64,000 bases of DNA. Source: Zingiber officinale. Lineage: Eukaryota > Streptophyta > Magnoliopsida > Zingiberales > Zingiberaceae. Of the stretch, positions 22,166-33,973 are shown piece by piece. The position numbers and the translations under genes were made by a program. Every line of letters begins with the position of its first letter. The stretch's first letter is position 1. Under the pieces are notes generated by a model. The model did not search any database. It saw only the letters and a program-made list of their open reading frames with translations, and was not told the DNA's origin. The DNA is taken from the NCBI RefSeq assembly GCF_018446385.1, contig NC_056000.1, positions 51,864,722 through 51,928,721 of the forward strand. The letters run 5' to 3'.

Positions 22166-25100
22166 TCACCCAGCTCGATAAGGCTGGAGATGATTTGCGC
22201 TCCAAGGTCGGTCCAGCTGCCGCACGTCTTCATCCTCCAAATAGTAAGCGCCTGAGCGGAGCTTTTCGATGATTTTGAAGGGGCCCGCCCAAGGAGCTTC
22301 TAACTTGCCGACGTCGCCGACCGGCTTCACTTTCTTCCAGACAAGATCGCCGACCTGGAATGATCTGGGGATTACGTGCCGGTTGTAATTCTGCTTCATT
22401 CTTTACCGATACGCCATCAGCCGGACGGATGCCTTGGCTCTTTCTTCTTCAACCAAATCCAGCTCCATGTTCCTCCGCTTGGCGTTGTCCTCATCATAAT
22501 TTTGGATCCGAGCGGACTCAACTCCAACTTCGACAGGAATAACCGCTTCGCCGCCATACACCCGATGGAAGGGCGTGACGCCAGTTCCTTCCTTCGGGGT
22601 CGTTCGGATGGCCCATAAGACGCCTGACACTTCATCCACCCAGCTTCCTCCCATATGGTCGAGCCGAGCCCGCAAGATGCGAAGAATCTCCCGATTGGCT
22701 ACTTCGGCTTGACCATTACTTTGGGGATATGCCACGGACGTGAAGTGTTGTTCGATGTCGTAGCTTTTACACCAATCTTCGAGCAATCTTCCTGTGAATT
22801 GCCGCCCGTTGTCGGAAATAAGTCGACGGGGGATGCCGAACCGACAGATGATGTTCTGCCAAATAAATTTCTTGACCATCTGCTCGGTGATCTTGGCTAG
22901 CGGCTCGGCCTCCACCCACTTGGAAAAATAATCAACCGCCACCAATAAAAATTTTCGCTGTCCGATCGCCATAGGAAACGGGCCCACAATATCCATTCCC
23001 CATTGGTCGAACGGACACGACACAGTAGCGGCCTTCATTTCTTCCGCCGGCCGGTGAGAGAAATTATGATACCTTTGACAAGAAAGGCACGTTGTGACGA
23101 TCCGAGCGGCGTCTGCTTGTAAAGTTGGCCAGAAGTATCCGGCCAGCAGTATCTTTTTAGCTAGTGATCGCCCGCCCGGATGTCCCCCGCACGATCCTTG
23201 ATGCACTTCTTGGAGGATGTATGAAGCATCTTCTGAACTCACGCATTTCAGAAGCGGGCGGGAGAAAGCCTTCTTGTATAGTTGATCTCCAATGAGCGTG
23301 AACCGACCGGCTCTCCTCCTTAGTAGCTGGGCTTCATCCCGATCGGACGGTGTAGCACCCGAGCGGAGAAACTCCATGATGGGTGTCCTCCAGTCGCTCG
23401 GAAACGTGAGACCCTCCATACGGTCGACGTGCGCCACCAACAATACTTGTTCAATCGGCTGCTGAATGGCGATCGGCGTTATCGAGCTCGCGAGTTTGGC
23501 TAACTCATCGGCCGCTTGATTTTCCGCTCTGGGTATCTTCTGGACAATGACTTCTCTAAAATTGGCTTTAAGCTTCTCAAAGGCTTCAGCGTAGAGCTTG
23601 AGCCGAGCGCTGTTGATTTCAAAGGTGCCAGAGAGCTGCTGAGCGGCCAACTGAGAATCTGAATGTATAGTCACCCGTCCGGCTCCCAGATGCCGAGCTG
23701 CCTGCAAGCCGGCTATGAGGGCTTCATACTCAGTTTCATTGTTTGTAGCTTTATAATCCAGCCGGACGGATAAGTGCATCTTTTCTTCTTGAGGGGAGAG
23801 CGACAGTATTCCAATCCCGCTTCCAAGGCGAGTGGATGATCCGTCCACAAATATTTTCCACATAGCTTCCGGCTCTGAATTCTGCACCTCAGTCACAAAA
23901 TCTGCCAAGGATTGCACTTTGATTGCCGAGCGGGGCTGGTATTGGATGTCAAATTCACTTAACTCCGTCGTCCATTTGATGAGCCGCCCAGACGCTTCTG
24001 GATTCAGTAATACACGCCCGAGCGGGCTATTGGTTTTGACAATGATGGTATGCGCCAGGAAGTATGGACGAAGGCGCCGAGCAGCGAGGACCAGAGCGAA
24101 AGCCAGCTTCTCGAGCCCAGTGTAGCGAGATTCAGCATCTTTTAAAATATGACTAAGAAAATACACAGGCTCTTCTCCGCTTGCCCTCACCAGTGCCGAG
24201 CTGATTGCTTGTTCGGTTGAAGACAAGTAGATACAAAGTGGCTCACCCGCAGCCGGCTTGGCTAATACCGGGAGAGAGTTCAGATATGCCTTCAAATCTT
24301 CGAACGCCCGATCGCATTCTTCGTCCCAGTGAAACTTAGTGGCCTTGCGCAAGATTTTGAAAAAAGGAAGGCTCCGGTCGGCGGTTTTGGATATGAATCT
24401 AGACAAAGCAGTTATCCGACTGGTCAAACGCTGCACTTCCCTCGTATTTCGCGGAGGCGGCATGTCTTGTAGAGCTTTCACCTTGCTGGGATTTGCTTCG
24501 ATACCCCGCTCGGTCACTATGTAACCTAAGAAACGCCCTCCTTTTGCTCCGAACAGGCACTTCTGGGGATTTAGCTTGACTCCATATTTTCGCAGCGTTC
24601 AGAAGGTTTCCTCCATGTCTTTGAAGAGATCGGCCGCTCGGACGGACTTGATAAGAATGTCGTCCACATAAACTTCCAAATTCTGCCCGATCTGCTCCTT
24701 GAACACTTTGTTCATCAAGCGTTGATAAGTGGCTCCCGCGTTCTTCAATCCGAACGACATCACATTATAGCAGTAGGTGTCGTCGGCCGTCACGAAGCTA
24801 ACTTTTTCTTGATCTTCCCGGGCGAGCGGCACTTGATGATATCCCTGATAGGCGTTGAGCATGCATATCAACTCACAGCCGGCCGTAGAATCCACCAGTT
24901 AAAAGTCCTTTGGGCACACCCTGTTAAGGTCCCAGAAATCGATGCACACTCTCCACTTGTTGCCGGGCTTGGAAACTAGCACCACATTCGCCAGCCAGCT
25001 CGGGAACTGGACCTCGCGTATATGGCCGGCCTCCAAGAGTTTCTCCACCTCCGCTCGGATGATGGCATTCTGCTCGGCGCTGAAGTCCCTTTTTCTTTGC

Positions 25101-27292
25101 TTTACTGGCCGAGCGTCCGGTCGGACGTGGAGCTCATGCTGCGCTATACTTGGTGAAATTCCGGGCAGCTCATGGGTCGCCCAGACGAAGACATCATGGT
25201 TTCTCCGGAGGCATAGGATCACCTCCTCTTTCTGATTCGCCTCCAGATCGGACGCGATGAATGTCGTGGCCTCCGATCAGGTTGAGTGTATCTGCACTTC
25301 CTCTTTTTCTTCATAAATTAAAGAGGGAGGCTTTTCAGTTATAGCATTCACCTCGATCCGTGGCGACTTCCGAGCGGAATTTGCTTCTGCTCGGACCATT
25401 TCCACGTAGCATCGCCGAGCTGCCATTTGATCTCCCCGTACTTCTCCCACTTTGTTTTCGACGGGGAACTTGATCTTCTGGTGGAAAGTAGAGACGGCCG
25501 CCCGGAACTCGCTGAGCGCCAGTCGTCCCAAAATGATGTTGTATGATGAGGGAGAGTCCACCACCACGAAGTTTGCTGTCCGCGTCCTCCTGAGCGGCTC
25601 TTCTCCCAGTGAGATAGCCAGTCGTATTTGTCCGACCGGCTGGACTTCATTGCCCGTGAACCCGTAGAGTGGGGTTGTCATGGGCAACAGCTCGGCTCGG
25701 TCAATTTGTAGTTGATCGAATGCTTTTTTGAATATGATGTTGACCGAGCTTCCTGTGTCAATAAAAACGCGGTGAATAGTGTAGTTGGCTATTACCGCTT
25801 TGATGAGCAGAGCGTCGTCGTGGGGCACTTCAACTCCTTCCAAGTCCCCGGGCCCGAAACTGATTTCGGGTCCACTCGCCCGTTCTCGACTGCAGCCAAC
25901 TGCATGGATCTGGAGCTGCTGGACGCTCGCCTTTCTTGCTCGGTTAGAGTCTCCTCCGGTCGGCCCACCAGCTATGATGTTGATCTCGCCTCAGGAAGTA
26001 TTGCTTCTATTTTCTTCTTCTCGAGCGGACAGTCGGGGACGTTCCCTGGACATCCGAAGATTCTCCCGCCTCGGAGAGCGATGCCGCTCGGGAGTCTGTT
26101 GTTGTCGTCTGTCGGCTACCGTCCGATCGGCTTCACTAGGCTTCTGTCGTCTGTCGGATGATGGCGACCGACGACCGCCACCTCTAGGAACGGGCTGGGC
26201 GATTAGTGGAAGACTACGGCAATCCCTGGTGTTATGTGTGTCCGTCCGGTGGAAGGAGCAGAACATCGGGGTCCATCTCTTCTTTGGCCTGGGCCGCGCG
26301 GCAGCTACCTCTTGCACGTGGGACCTAGAATGGGGGGAGCGGATTGCTTCGGCCCTTGGTCCTCTGGGTGGCTGATGACCAGCGTGCGACTTCCGTTCGG
26401 CATGAGGAGCCCGCTCGGCTGGAGTTTCTTTTTTCCGGGCCGCTTGCGCTTCTTCCACGTTGATATATTCGTTGGCCCGGTGTAGCATGTGGTCGTAGTC
26501 TCGGGCCGGCTTCCGAATGAGTGACCGGAAGAAATCCCCATCCACGAGGCCTTGTGTGAAGGCATTCATCATGGTCTCCGAGGTGGCCGTTGGAATGTCC
26601 ATGGCCACTCTGTTGAACCGCTGGATGTAAGCTCGGAGCGATTCGCGGGCTTCCTGTTTGATGGCAAACAGACTAACGCTGGTTTTTTGATAGCGCCGAC
26701 TGCTTGTAAAATGATGGAGGAAGGCCATTCGGAAGTCCTTGAAGCTTGTGATAGATCCGTCCGGCAGCCTCCGAAACCATCGTTGAGCCGATCCGAAAAG
26801 GGCGGTGAGGAAAACTCGACACTTCACCCCATCTGTGTATTGATGCAGAGTTGTAGTGTTATCAAATTTACCTAAATGATCATCCGGGTCGCTGGTTCCA
26901 TTGTACTCGCCGATCGTCGGAGGCACATAGTGCTTGGGCAGAGGGTCTCTTAGAATAGCCTCTGAAAATTGGCGGTTGATCCGCTCGGGCGATGCGTCCG
27001 CTCGGGGGGCTTTTCCTTTTCTGCTATCTCGTCTTGGCATTTCATCCGAAGATGATCCCCGATCTCAATTAGTTGCTGCGGCTTCAGGGGTGCGGAATAG
27101 AGCTCGATGGAATGGAACCGTGGCCGGTGGTGCTTCCGCTCGGCCACCTGAGGCCGATGTGGCTTGCTGCTCAGGCCGCTTGGCTAGTGCCTTCTGTTTT
27201 TGTTCCACAAGCTTGGCGGCCCTCAACTCGATCAGAGCTTCAAGTTCTTCCGTGGAAAGCGTCACCGTGTGCTGTCGTCCAGCCTCGTCCAT
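22166..27292 (-). pseudogene. gag-pol: Tat1 Gag-Pol polyprotein: one frame, six in-frame stops
   Basis: One minus-strand frame runs from an ATG at 27,292 to a stop at 22,166 (1,709 codons) with no frameshift. It is broken by stops at 27,065, 25,991, 25,277, 24,899, 24,599 and 22,403. Counting from the first ATG: a Gag domain at about 135-235, with a variant knuckle CSFHRTDTHNTRDC after it; aspartic protease with DTGSS near 513; reverse transcriptase with YVDD at 875-878. In the 24,517-22,403 segment come an RT-linked RNase H region, a second RNase H (D225, E264, D287, D337), an integrase zinc region (H439, H446, C477, C480) and the integrase core D509, D569, E605. The C-terminal integrase part (PWAGPFKII) has no chromodomain. 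At the 24,899 stop a short stretch normally found between PKDF and LVDST is absent, so that stop looks like a small in-frame deletion. The polyprotein cannot be made in full. Confidence 0.92.
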
Positions 27293-27315
27293 TGTTTCCG
27301 TTCGGATGCAGGAGC

Positions 27316-27337
27316 GTTCCCACAGACGACGCCAAAT
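27316..27337 (-). other. Tat1 primer-binding site
   Basis: The minus strand reads TTTGGCGTCGTCTGTGGGAA next to the 5' LTR. This phrase is common beside Tat-type LTRs; I have not assigned the tRNA. Confidence 0.65.
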
Positions 27338-28156
27338 TGATCCTGTCCAAAAGCTGAATCAACGGACGCTGGGCACGTGGCGCTCTCCGAGTCGCTGGCG
27401 TGGATCTCAGGCCGGTCGGACGACGCTCCGGCGAACCTGCAAGGAAGTTGGGCCGGGAAGGGGTTCCCGGCGACGACCCTCCGACGCTCAAGTCAGGCAA
27501 AGATCAGCAAGAAAGTGGCTCCGAAAGTTGTAGAACGCGTACCTCCGGCGAAGGATGAGGGCCTTTATATAGGGCTGGGGAGAAGCGGATGCACACATAC
27601 CGAGGTATACACGTGTCCTTAGCCCATACCCTAGTAAGGGCCTGTCAGTGAGCTCACCTGATCCCATACTGCTACAGTTCAAGCATGTCTTCGACGGGAC
27701 AGCGGAATCCCCTGTCATAAGATTTAGAGTATGGCCTAAACGTGGAACATGGCCGCTGTCAGGAAAAGATGTCCCTTGTCCTTTTCCCCTTTGCTTCTGG
27801 TCGGTCGTCCGGCCGGCCGGCCTGCGCTCCGGGCGTCCGGCCGGCTTGCTGCCTTACGTCCGGCCGGGTGCATATAGTGGTCTACTTGGAAGATTCTCGG
27901 TGATGTGCTTTGTGGAGACTGTTAGCAGTATGTTTCCTCATTTTTCGACCGAGCGTGTCCTATGCTCGGCCCTACGATCCTGTAACATGAGCGTCGGGGC
28001 CCAGCTTCCTGCTGGGGCGCCCTTTGCCATCAGTTAGACCCCGGTCAGCCGGCCGGGCGTTCGACCCACCCATCTCCGGTCGGCCACCTGGCCCTTTGAC
28101 TTCCATGTGGCGTTGACTCCCTAGAGCGGGGGTCCCCTGTTCTTACCGCCGGATCA
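27338..28156 (-). mobile_element. Tat1 5' LTR
   Basis: 819 bp, with minus-strand TATATAAAGG near 27,563-27,572 marking the end of U3. GGCCGGCC-rich palindromic sequence lies at 27,808-27,870, about 240-300 bp upstream of that box. The LTR is followed by TSD ttaat. Confidence 0.92.
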
Positions 28157-30039
28157 TTAATCATGAATTAAATTTATTAATTAATGTCTTGAATCATTAA
28201 TTAATCATGGATTATTTAGTTATTTTGAATTTAGAAATATAATTTTAGATTGAGTTGTATTTAATTAAAGTCTAATATTATTTTCATATTGACTCATCTA
28301 TTAATTTTAGAGTTATAGATTAGATGTTAATGTATTAAATTAAGACTAAGTTAATAGGTAAATTTATGATTAACTTATTAATTAGAATTAACTATAGTTT
28401 AATATAATTTAATCTTAATTTGAATTAATAAATAAGTTATAATTATTTTTGGATTAATAGTAAATATTGAATTGAAAGTAATTAAGTTGAATAATTTATA
28501 ATAGTGATTAAGTTTGATTAATTGATCAAAATGATTAAAATTCATATTATTGAATGAATTATTAAATTAGGATTACCTAAATAAAATTTGAGTTAATTGA
28601 TTATTAGTTAATAGATTTTGAATTAACTAAGATGGATAATTATTAAATTCCAAATACAATTTATGTTTAAATTTAAATTAAGATTTAAGTTTAAATTAAG
28701 TAAGAAAAAGTTTTAAAGATTTTTTTAATTATAAAAATAAGTTTTAAAGAATTTTTAAAAGAATTTTTTAAAAGAATTTTTAAATGATTTTTTAAAAAAA
28801 AAGATTTTTAAAAGAATTTTTTAAAAAGATTTTGAAAATAATTTTTAAATGATTCTTAAAAGAATTAACCTAAGTTTAATTTAATTTTGACTTTAGTGTT
28901 TAATTAATTTAATATTTGTTTTGATGTAATGAAATTTAATTTAATTTAATTTTTTTTTAATTTAATGTTATTTAATTTAATTTCAAAGTTAAAAGCTTAG
29001 TCATCTCATCCGATATATGTTTTTAATCAGGAAATTATATAATTTTATGAGATGAGTTAAATGAAATTTTTAGGGTTGGGCTTAACTCTGTGTTAGATTC
29101 AAGTTTAGCTTTGGGCTCAACAAATAGATATTTTTTGGATAAACTTCTGGGCTGTGGTGAGTCACCTGGACATCATTAGAGTAACTATGCCCTTAAGGAT
29201 TTTCAAATAGTTCTAACCACTGAACTTAATACAAAACTTTGGTCTAACTTGTTATGATTTGTAAGAGGTAGTTTCAGTTAGTTCCACTAAGCCAAATGCA
29301 CCAGGTCGAAGCTATATCTTCCTAGACATGCATAGACAAAGTTTTCCTAATTTGCTATCATTCAAAACTTCACCAGTACCGTAGTTCAAGTTAAACTTTT
29401 GTCCCTTTTTAGACTAGTCCTAATTATCCATCCAAGTAAACTAATATTTTGGAGGTGTCAACTAATTTAGAGTCTCCCCCTGAATTATTAAGTTTTTATA
29501 TTTTAGATTTATGTCATTTATTTTTATAGTTATAATAAATTTGACGGTAATTATTTGATTTATTTGAGTTTAACTTGTTAGACTTTATTTTATTATTTGA
29601 TTTTAGTTGATTCTTTAGTTTTGAGTTAATAGGTTTAGTTGGATTTGGTTTTAGATGGTGGATTTCATTTTTTGGCACATAAAATTGGTTGAGTCCTACT
29701 TGCGTGGTTAGACACGCTTTTGGAACCCAAGCTTTAATTTGATTTTTATTTTGGTTTACTAAGGATATAAATGTTTTGTTATTTGAGCTGGACTTGTATT
29801 CGAGTTTGGACTTGTTGTCAATTTCTCTAGTAATTGTTTTAGTTCAACTATTTCACTTTTTAATCTGAAATTGTCCTCCTCAAGTTTTGCAACTTGAGTT
29901 GGGATTTCAGGTTGAATCAGCTCAGTCGCTCAGTTTGATTTCAATTGTTCATTAAGTATTTTATTTTCTTTTGTTAATTCATTTATTTTATTTTTAGAGT
30001 TAGTTAATTTCCTATTTAAGCATGCAATGATCTTAAAAA
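28157..30039 (-). other. AT-rich, non-coding interior of the old Copia-type element
   Basis: 28,160-29,000 is extremely AT-rich, with many ttaatt and tttaaaa words. 29,000-30,040 is mixed sequence with no open frame of note. No gene seen. Confidence 0.55.
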
Positions 30040-31140
30040 TCTTTCTTCTTAAATTAAAATGTACCTCATCGGAACATTCGAAAATGAGTGCAGACTCGTG
30101 GCTCGACTCGGGTTCGAACCCGTCCTCCTATTCGCTCTCCGATTATGGTCCGTAGGCTATTAACGTGAGATAGTTGGTGTGCTTTGGTTCTTCACAATCT
30201 AATTCCTCCGCGGATGATTCATCCCAAGTCGCCTTAAGGGCTTTCTTCTTCTTCAGACTCGGCAGTTGTTCTTGTAGTGCCCCTTCTTATTGTATCCAAA
30301 GCATGTCACATTCTTGTTGTTAGAGTTAGATGTGGAGTTGATCTTCTGCAAGTCCTTATTGGTAAAGTTCTTCTTTCTCCTGGTGAATATTTTTCTTACC
30401 AAGTTTACTAGGTATTCTTCATCATCTGAGTCTGGATCAAACTCGACTTCTGGTTCCAGCTTAGTTCTGGATGTTCCTTTTGACGTCCCTGCAACATGAG
30501 CAATACCTTTCTCGATTTTGGTGTTAGTCTACTCATGTAGTCTTAATTTACAGAAAAGTTCGTCCAATTTCAATTTAGATAAATTCCATGAAATTTTATA
30601 AGCATCCACGATGGATGCCCACAATGCATTTCGAGGAAAGTCATTTAAGGCATACATGATCAAGTCTCGATTTTCTATCTAATGGTCGATTGTGTGAAGC
30701 TTGTTGAGGATATCCTTTATTCTCGCATGTAGCTAACTGACAGTCTCACCTTATTGTATTTTAATATTAAATAATTTATTTAAAAACAAATCCCTCTTCG
30801 TTACCTTTGCGTCGTTAGTTCCCTCGTGTAGTTTTATGAGCTTGTCCCATAGTTCTTTTGCATTTTCGTGTGAGCCGACGATTCAGCTCCTCCTTCATTA
30901 GCTCGTACTAGATTGTGTTGAGGGCTTTGAAGTCGATCTGGGCCTTATTCTTCATTTTCGAATTCTAATTTTCTGGGTCTATTGGAATTCCGGAGTTGTC
31001 GAAGGGTGCCTTGTATCCTTTGGTGAAACTGAACCATTGGTCGAAATCGGTCTTCAAGTACACCTCCATACGCGTCTTCCAATATGGGAAGTCGTTCCCA
31101 TTGAAGAGTAGGGATGAACAATGTTGTATACTTCATTTTG
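30040..31140 (-). pseudogene. Decayed Copia-type Gag of the old element
   Basis: The minus-strand translation from about 31,110 gives fragments typical of Copia Gag (NDFPYWKTRMEVYLKTDF, then FSFTKGYKAPFDNSGIPIDP), interrupted by stops and frameshifts. A zinc knuckle remnant at about 30,260-30,302 reads CFGYNKKGHYKNNC, so its second cysteine has become tyrosine. The sequence upstream of the fragment leads to a degenerate primer-binding site. It cannot make a working protein. Confidence 0.75.
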
Positions 31141-31362
31141 TGCCATTTTAGAGCTGTAAAATAAGATTAAAAAGAGGTACCAAGACTTGGTCTTGGATTA
31201 ACAGATTTTAAAAAAAAATATTCCGAAGTACTTGATTGGTGTTGCACCAATTTCAAGTTAAAACAGAATGAGAAAATATTATCTGAGAAAAAAAACAAAA
31301 ATTTGAAAAAATAACAAACCCCCTGGCTTGATTGGTGGTAGCACTAATTCAGAGCCGAACCG

Positions 31363-31374
31363 ACTCTGATACTA
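31363..31374 (-). other. Degenerate primer-binding site of the old Copia-type element
   Basis: The plus strand reads actctgatacta where intact elements here have gctctgatacca. The two changes fit an old element. Confidence 0.6.
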
Positions 31375-31376
31375 TT

Positions 31377-32745
31377 TGTTGGATCGGGTTGCACGTGAGA
31401 GGGGGTGAATCACGTGGTTTTCGAAAACTAGTTCTTTTTCATTTTAAAAACAAAGTATATGAAGTAGAAAATTAAAAAGAATAACACAAGAAAACTCCAG
31501 CAGTTTTACTTGGTTCGGAGCCTTTGGCGACTTCTACTCCAAGACCCAAGTCCCGCGGACCTATCGATGAGTACTCCACTAAAATACCTTTTCTGATACT
31601 TCTGAAAAAGGGGATCGAGTACATAAAAAGACGGAACAAGTGTAACACCCTGCACTTGTCCTATTGCAAATAGTTAAATACACAAATTATAGCTCGTTAC
31701 CCAACACCTTTAAAGATTGTCAGCTTAGGTTCAGTGTCGGTCAGTTCCTTGATAGTAGTTAGGTGCAACAATATCGTAGTAGAGTCACAACAGTAGGCCA
31801 GAGTAGTCGGAACCTCAATTGGATGTGTAGAAGCTTCTATGTGAGTTGTTATTGAAACTTTGGGTGAGCAGGCTTATAAAAAGCATGGAAGGCGCCTTCC
31901 ATAGGCATTGAAGGCGCCTTCCATAGGCATTGAAGGTGCCTCTAATGGGATAAAGTTTATCCCATAAACGTTGTGCCTTGTATGCTTCAATCGACAAACT
32001 TCATCCTTTGGAAGGTGTCTTCCATAGTTATGGAAGGCGCCTTTCATGAACAGTATGAAGACACCTTCATTTGCTTGAAGGCGCCTTCGGACACTGTTCA
32101 TCTGAAGGCAAATTTGCTCCTTTGTCCAGCAAAATAATGTTAGTCCAATAAACCAAATAATGACCTGTAAGACAAGTGTTAGCACAATAATAAGTAGTAA
32201 TAATTAGTTTTTATCCACCCAAGACTCGGAACTAGTCAAGGTCTCAGATTAGGGATCCGATATGGACTTACTAGATCGACGCCTACTGTCCCCTAAATCG
32301 GGATGTGTCCTCATTTAGTCACTCTCCTCCAGTGACTTACCTTTACTTACCAGTTTGCTAGATATCTGGTCAGCCCGTCGACCTATCTGGACTTCTTGTC
32401 AGATATCCAGTCAGTCGGTCGACCTATCTAGATTTCCTACCAGATATCCGATTGGCTCGTCGACCTATCTAGACTTTTTACTAGATATTCAGTCGGCCCG
32501 TCGACCTATCTGGACTTCCTGCCAAATATCTAGTCGATCCATCGACCTATCTGGACTTCTTGCCAGATATTCGATTGGCCCGTTGACCAATCTGGACTTC
32601 ACACCAGATATCCGATCGACCCATTAACCTATCTGGTTAACTCCTGCACACTTGGTAAAGTAGTTAGATCACAATTATATCTAACTTAACTTATTTATCA
32701 TTCATCAAAACTTGAGTTAGACCCTTAGTGCAAACTGTAACAACA
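31377..32745 (-). mobile_element. 5' LTR of the old Copia-type element
   Basis: It starts tgttggatcgggttgcacg just after the primer-binding site and ends near gtaacaaca. The exact right boundary could be 32,742 or 32,745. Its last ~80 bp match 7,792-7,872. A minus-strand TATA-like box (31,874-31,880) is preceded, in the minus direction, by a palindrome array (31,884-32,100). The 32,350-32,640 part repeats a phrase near ccagatatccgatcggcccgtcgacctatctggacttc about seven times; the 90-aa frame there is a by-product. Confidence 0.75.
31884..32100. repeat. Array of GGAAGGCGCCTTCC palindromes in the old Copia LTR
   Basis: About seven spaced copies, several of them perfect 14-base palindromes (near 31,888 and 31,910). 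It includes a gggataaagtttatccc palindrome at about 31,940. It ends beside the TATA-like box at 31,874-31,880. Confidence 0.85.
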
Positions 32746-33060
32746 TATGCCACCAGTAAAACCTGCTCGATCGGCTTATCTATGACGATAGGAGATAAAT
32801 AACTTACTAACTTGGCCAGCTCATCAGCATACTGGTTGTCTAACTGGGGGATCTTCTGTATAATTATTTCTTGGAAACTTACCTTTAATTTCTTGAAAGC
32901 TTCAGCATATAGCTTGAGTTGGATATTATTTATCTCGAATGTTCCCGATAATTGCTGAGCTATCAGTTGAGAATCTGAATGAATGAGGACTTTTGTGGCT
33001 CCCACATGTCGGGCTGCTTGCAAGCCAGCTATCAAGGCCTCAAATTATACTTCATTATTT

Positions 33061-33234
33061 AAAAGGGTAGACTGGTACATAAAGTTCCTGTCATGTGGGG
33101 TCCCGGAGAAGGATCCATTGTGCGCAATTTCACCCTAGTTTTTGCAAGAGACTATTTCTAGGATTTGAACCCACAACCTTTTGGTCATATAGCAACAACT
33201 TTATCGTTACGCCAAGGCTGTCCTTCTTTCTGCC
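33061..33234 (-). mobile_element. tRNA-derived SINE (Au-SINE type) inside Tat2
   Basis: On the minus strand it matches the SINE at 49,865-50,030. It starts with an AGCCTTGGCGTAAC-type A-box region, then ttgtgggttcaaatcctaga as B box, and continues to the end rich in ccc/ggg words. tcattattt flanks it at 33,052-33,060 and 33,235-33,243 as TSD. It interrupts the Tat2 RNase H frame. Confidence 0.8.
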
Positions 33235-33973
33235 TCATTATTTCTGGCGTGATAATCCAGCTACATAGACAACTGCATCCTATCCTTATGTGGCGATATT
33301 AATAGGATGCCTATTCTAGTGTCTTGCCGAGTGGATGAGCTGTCGACATATATCTTCCAAGTTGCGTTTGGGTCGACGTTTTGTACCTTGGTGACAAAAT
33401 CATCCAAGGCTTGGGCCTTGATTGTTGTTTAAGGTTGATATTGTATGTCAAACTCACATAGCTCGGTGGCCCATTTGATCAGCCGTTTGAATGCCTCCGG
33501 GTTGAGGAGGACTCTTCCCAGCACGCTGTTAGTCAGCACCACAATGGGATGTGAGAGGAAGTATGAACGAAGCCTCCAAACTGTGAGTACTAGCTCGAAC
33601 GCCAACTTTTCGAGACAAGTGTAGCGAGACTCTTTATCTTTCAATATATGGCTTAGGAAATACAGCAGATATTGTTTACAGCCGTTTTGCCACATTAACG
33701 CTAAGCTAACTACATTATCTGTGGATGACAAATATATCCAAAGCGGCTCACCGGCAATGGGCTTTGCCAATACAGGTAGGGAGATAAGGTATTTCTTAAG
33801 TTCTTCTAGTGCCTTGTCGCATTCCGTATCCCACTGGAATTTTGTCGTGCGATGCAGGATCTTGAAGAATGGCTGACTCTGATCGGATAATTTAGAGATG
33901 AATCTTAACAATGCGGTGATTAGTCCGATCAGCCGTTGGACCTCCTTTAAGTTGCAGGATGGGAGGGGGGGCA

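Larger units (their letters stand above)
9915..28156 (-). mobile_element. Full-length Ty3/gypsy Tat-lineage retrotransposon (Tat1), with a nested insertion
   Basis: The two LTRs (9,915-10,733 and 27,338-28,156) are 819 bp each, with matching ends tgatcc...ggatca. Both sides carry the same 5-bp duplication ttaat (9,910-9,914 and 28,157-28,161). gag-pol is on the minus strand. A separate spliced gene lies on the plus strand between pol and the 3' LTR, and a 65-bp tandem array separates the two. A second RNase H domain after the reverse transcriptase and the lack of a chromodomain fit the Tat lineage. Without the nested element (11,975-19,090 plus one TSD copy) it is about 11.1 kb. The LTRs differ at roughly 27 positions by my count, mostly transitions. 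Confidence 0.92.
7792..32745 (-). mobile_element. Old, decayed Copia-type element (composite, hosts later insertions)
   Basis: Its 5' LTR is at 31,377-32,745. A remnant of its 3' LTR is at 7,792-7,872, ending ccaaca and followed by the minus-strand polypurine tract (complement of atctctccctttttg). The last ~80 bp of both LTRs match (tagatcacaattata... to gcaaact). Its own internal DNA is in three pieces: 7,873-8,307, about 9,243-9,914 and 28,157-31,376. These are separated by a solo LTR and the Tat1 element. Only a broken gag is recognisable (30,040-31,140); I see no protease, integrase or reverse transcriptase of its own. It sits inside the RNase H region of Tat2. Confidence 0.75.

Noticed and set aside
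30100-30117. gggttcgaaccc as a tRNA gene B box
   Set aside because: No tRNA fold around it; it lies in the decayed gag region.
32355-32627. 90-residue repetitive frame
   Set aside because: By-product of the cagatatccgatcggcccgtcgacc repeat in the old Copia LTR.
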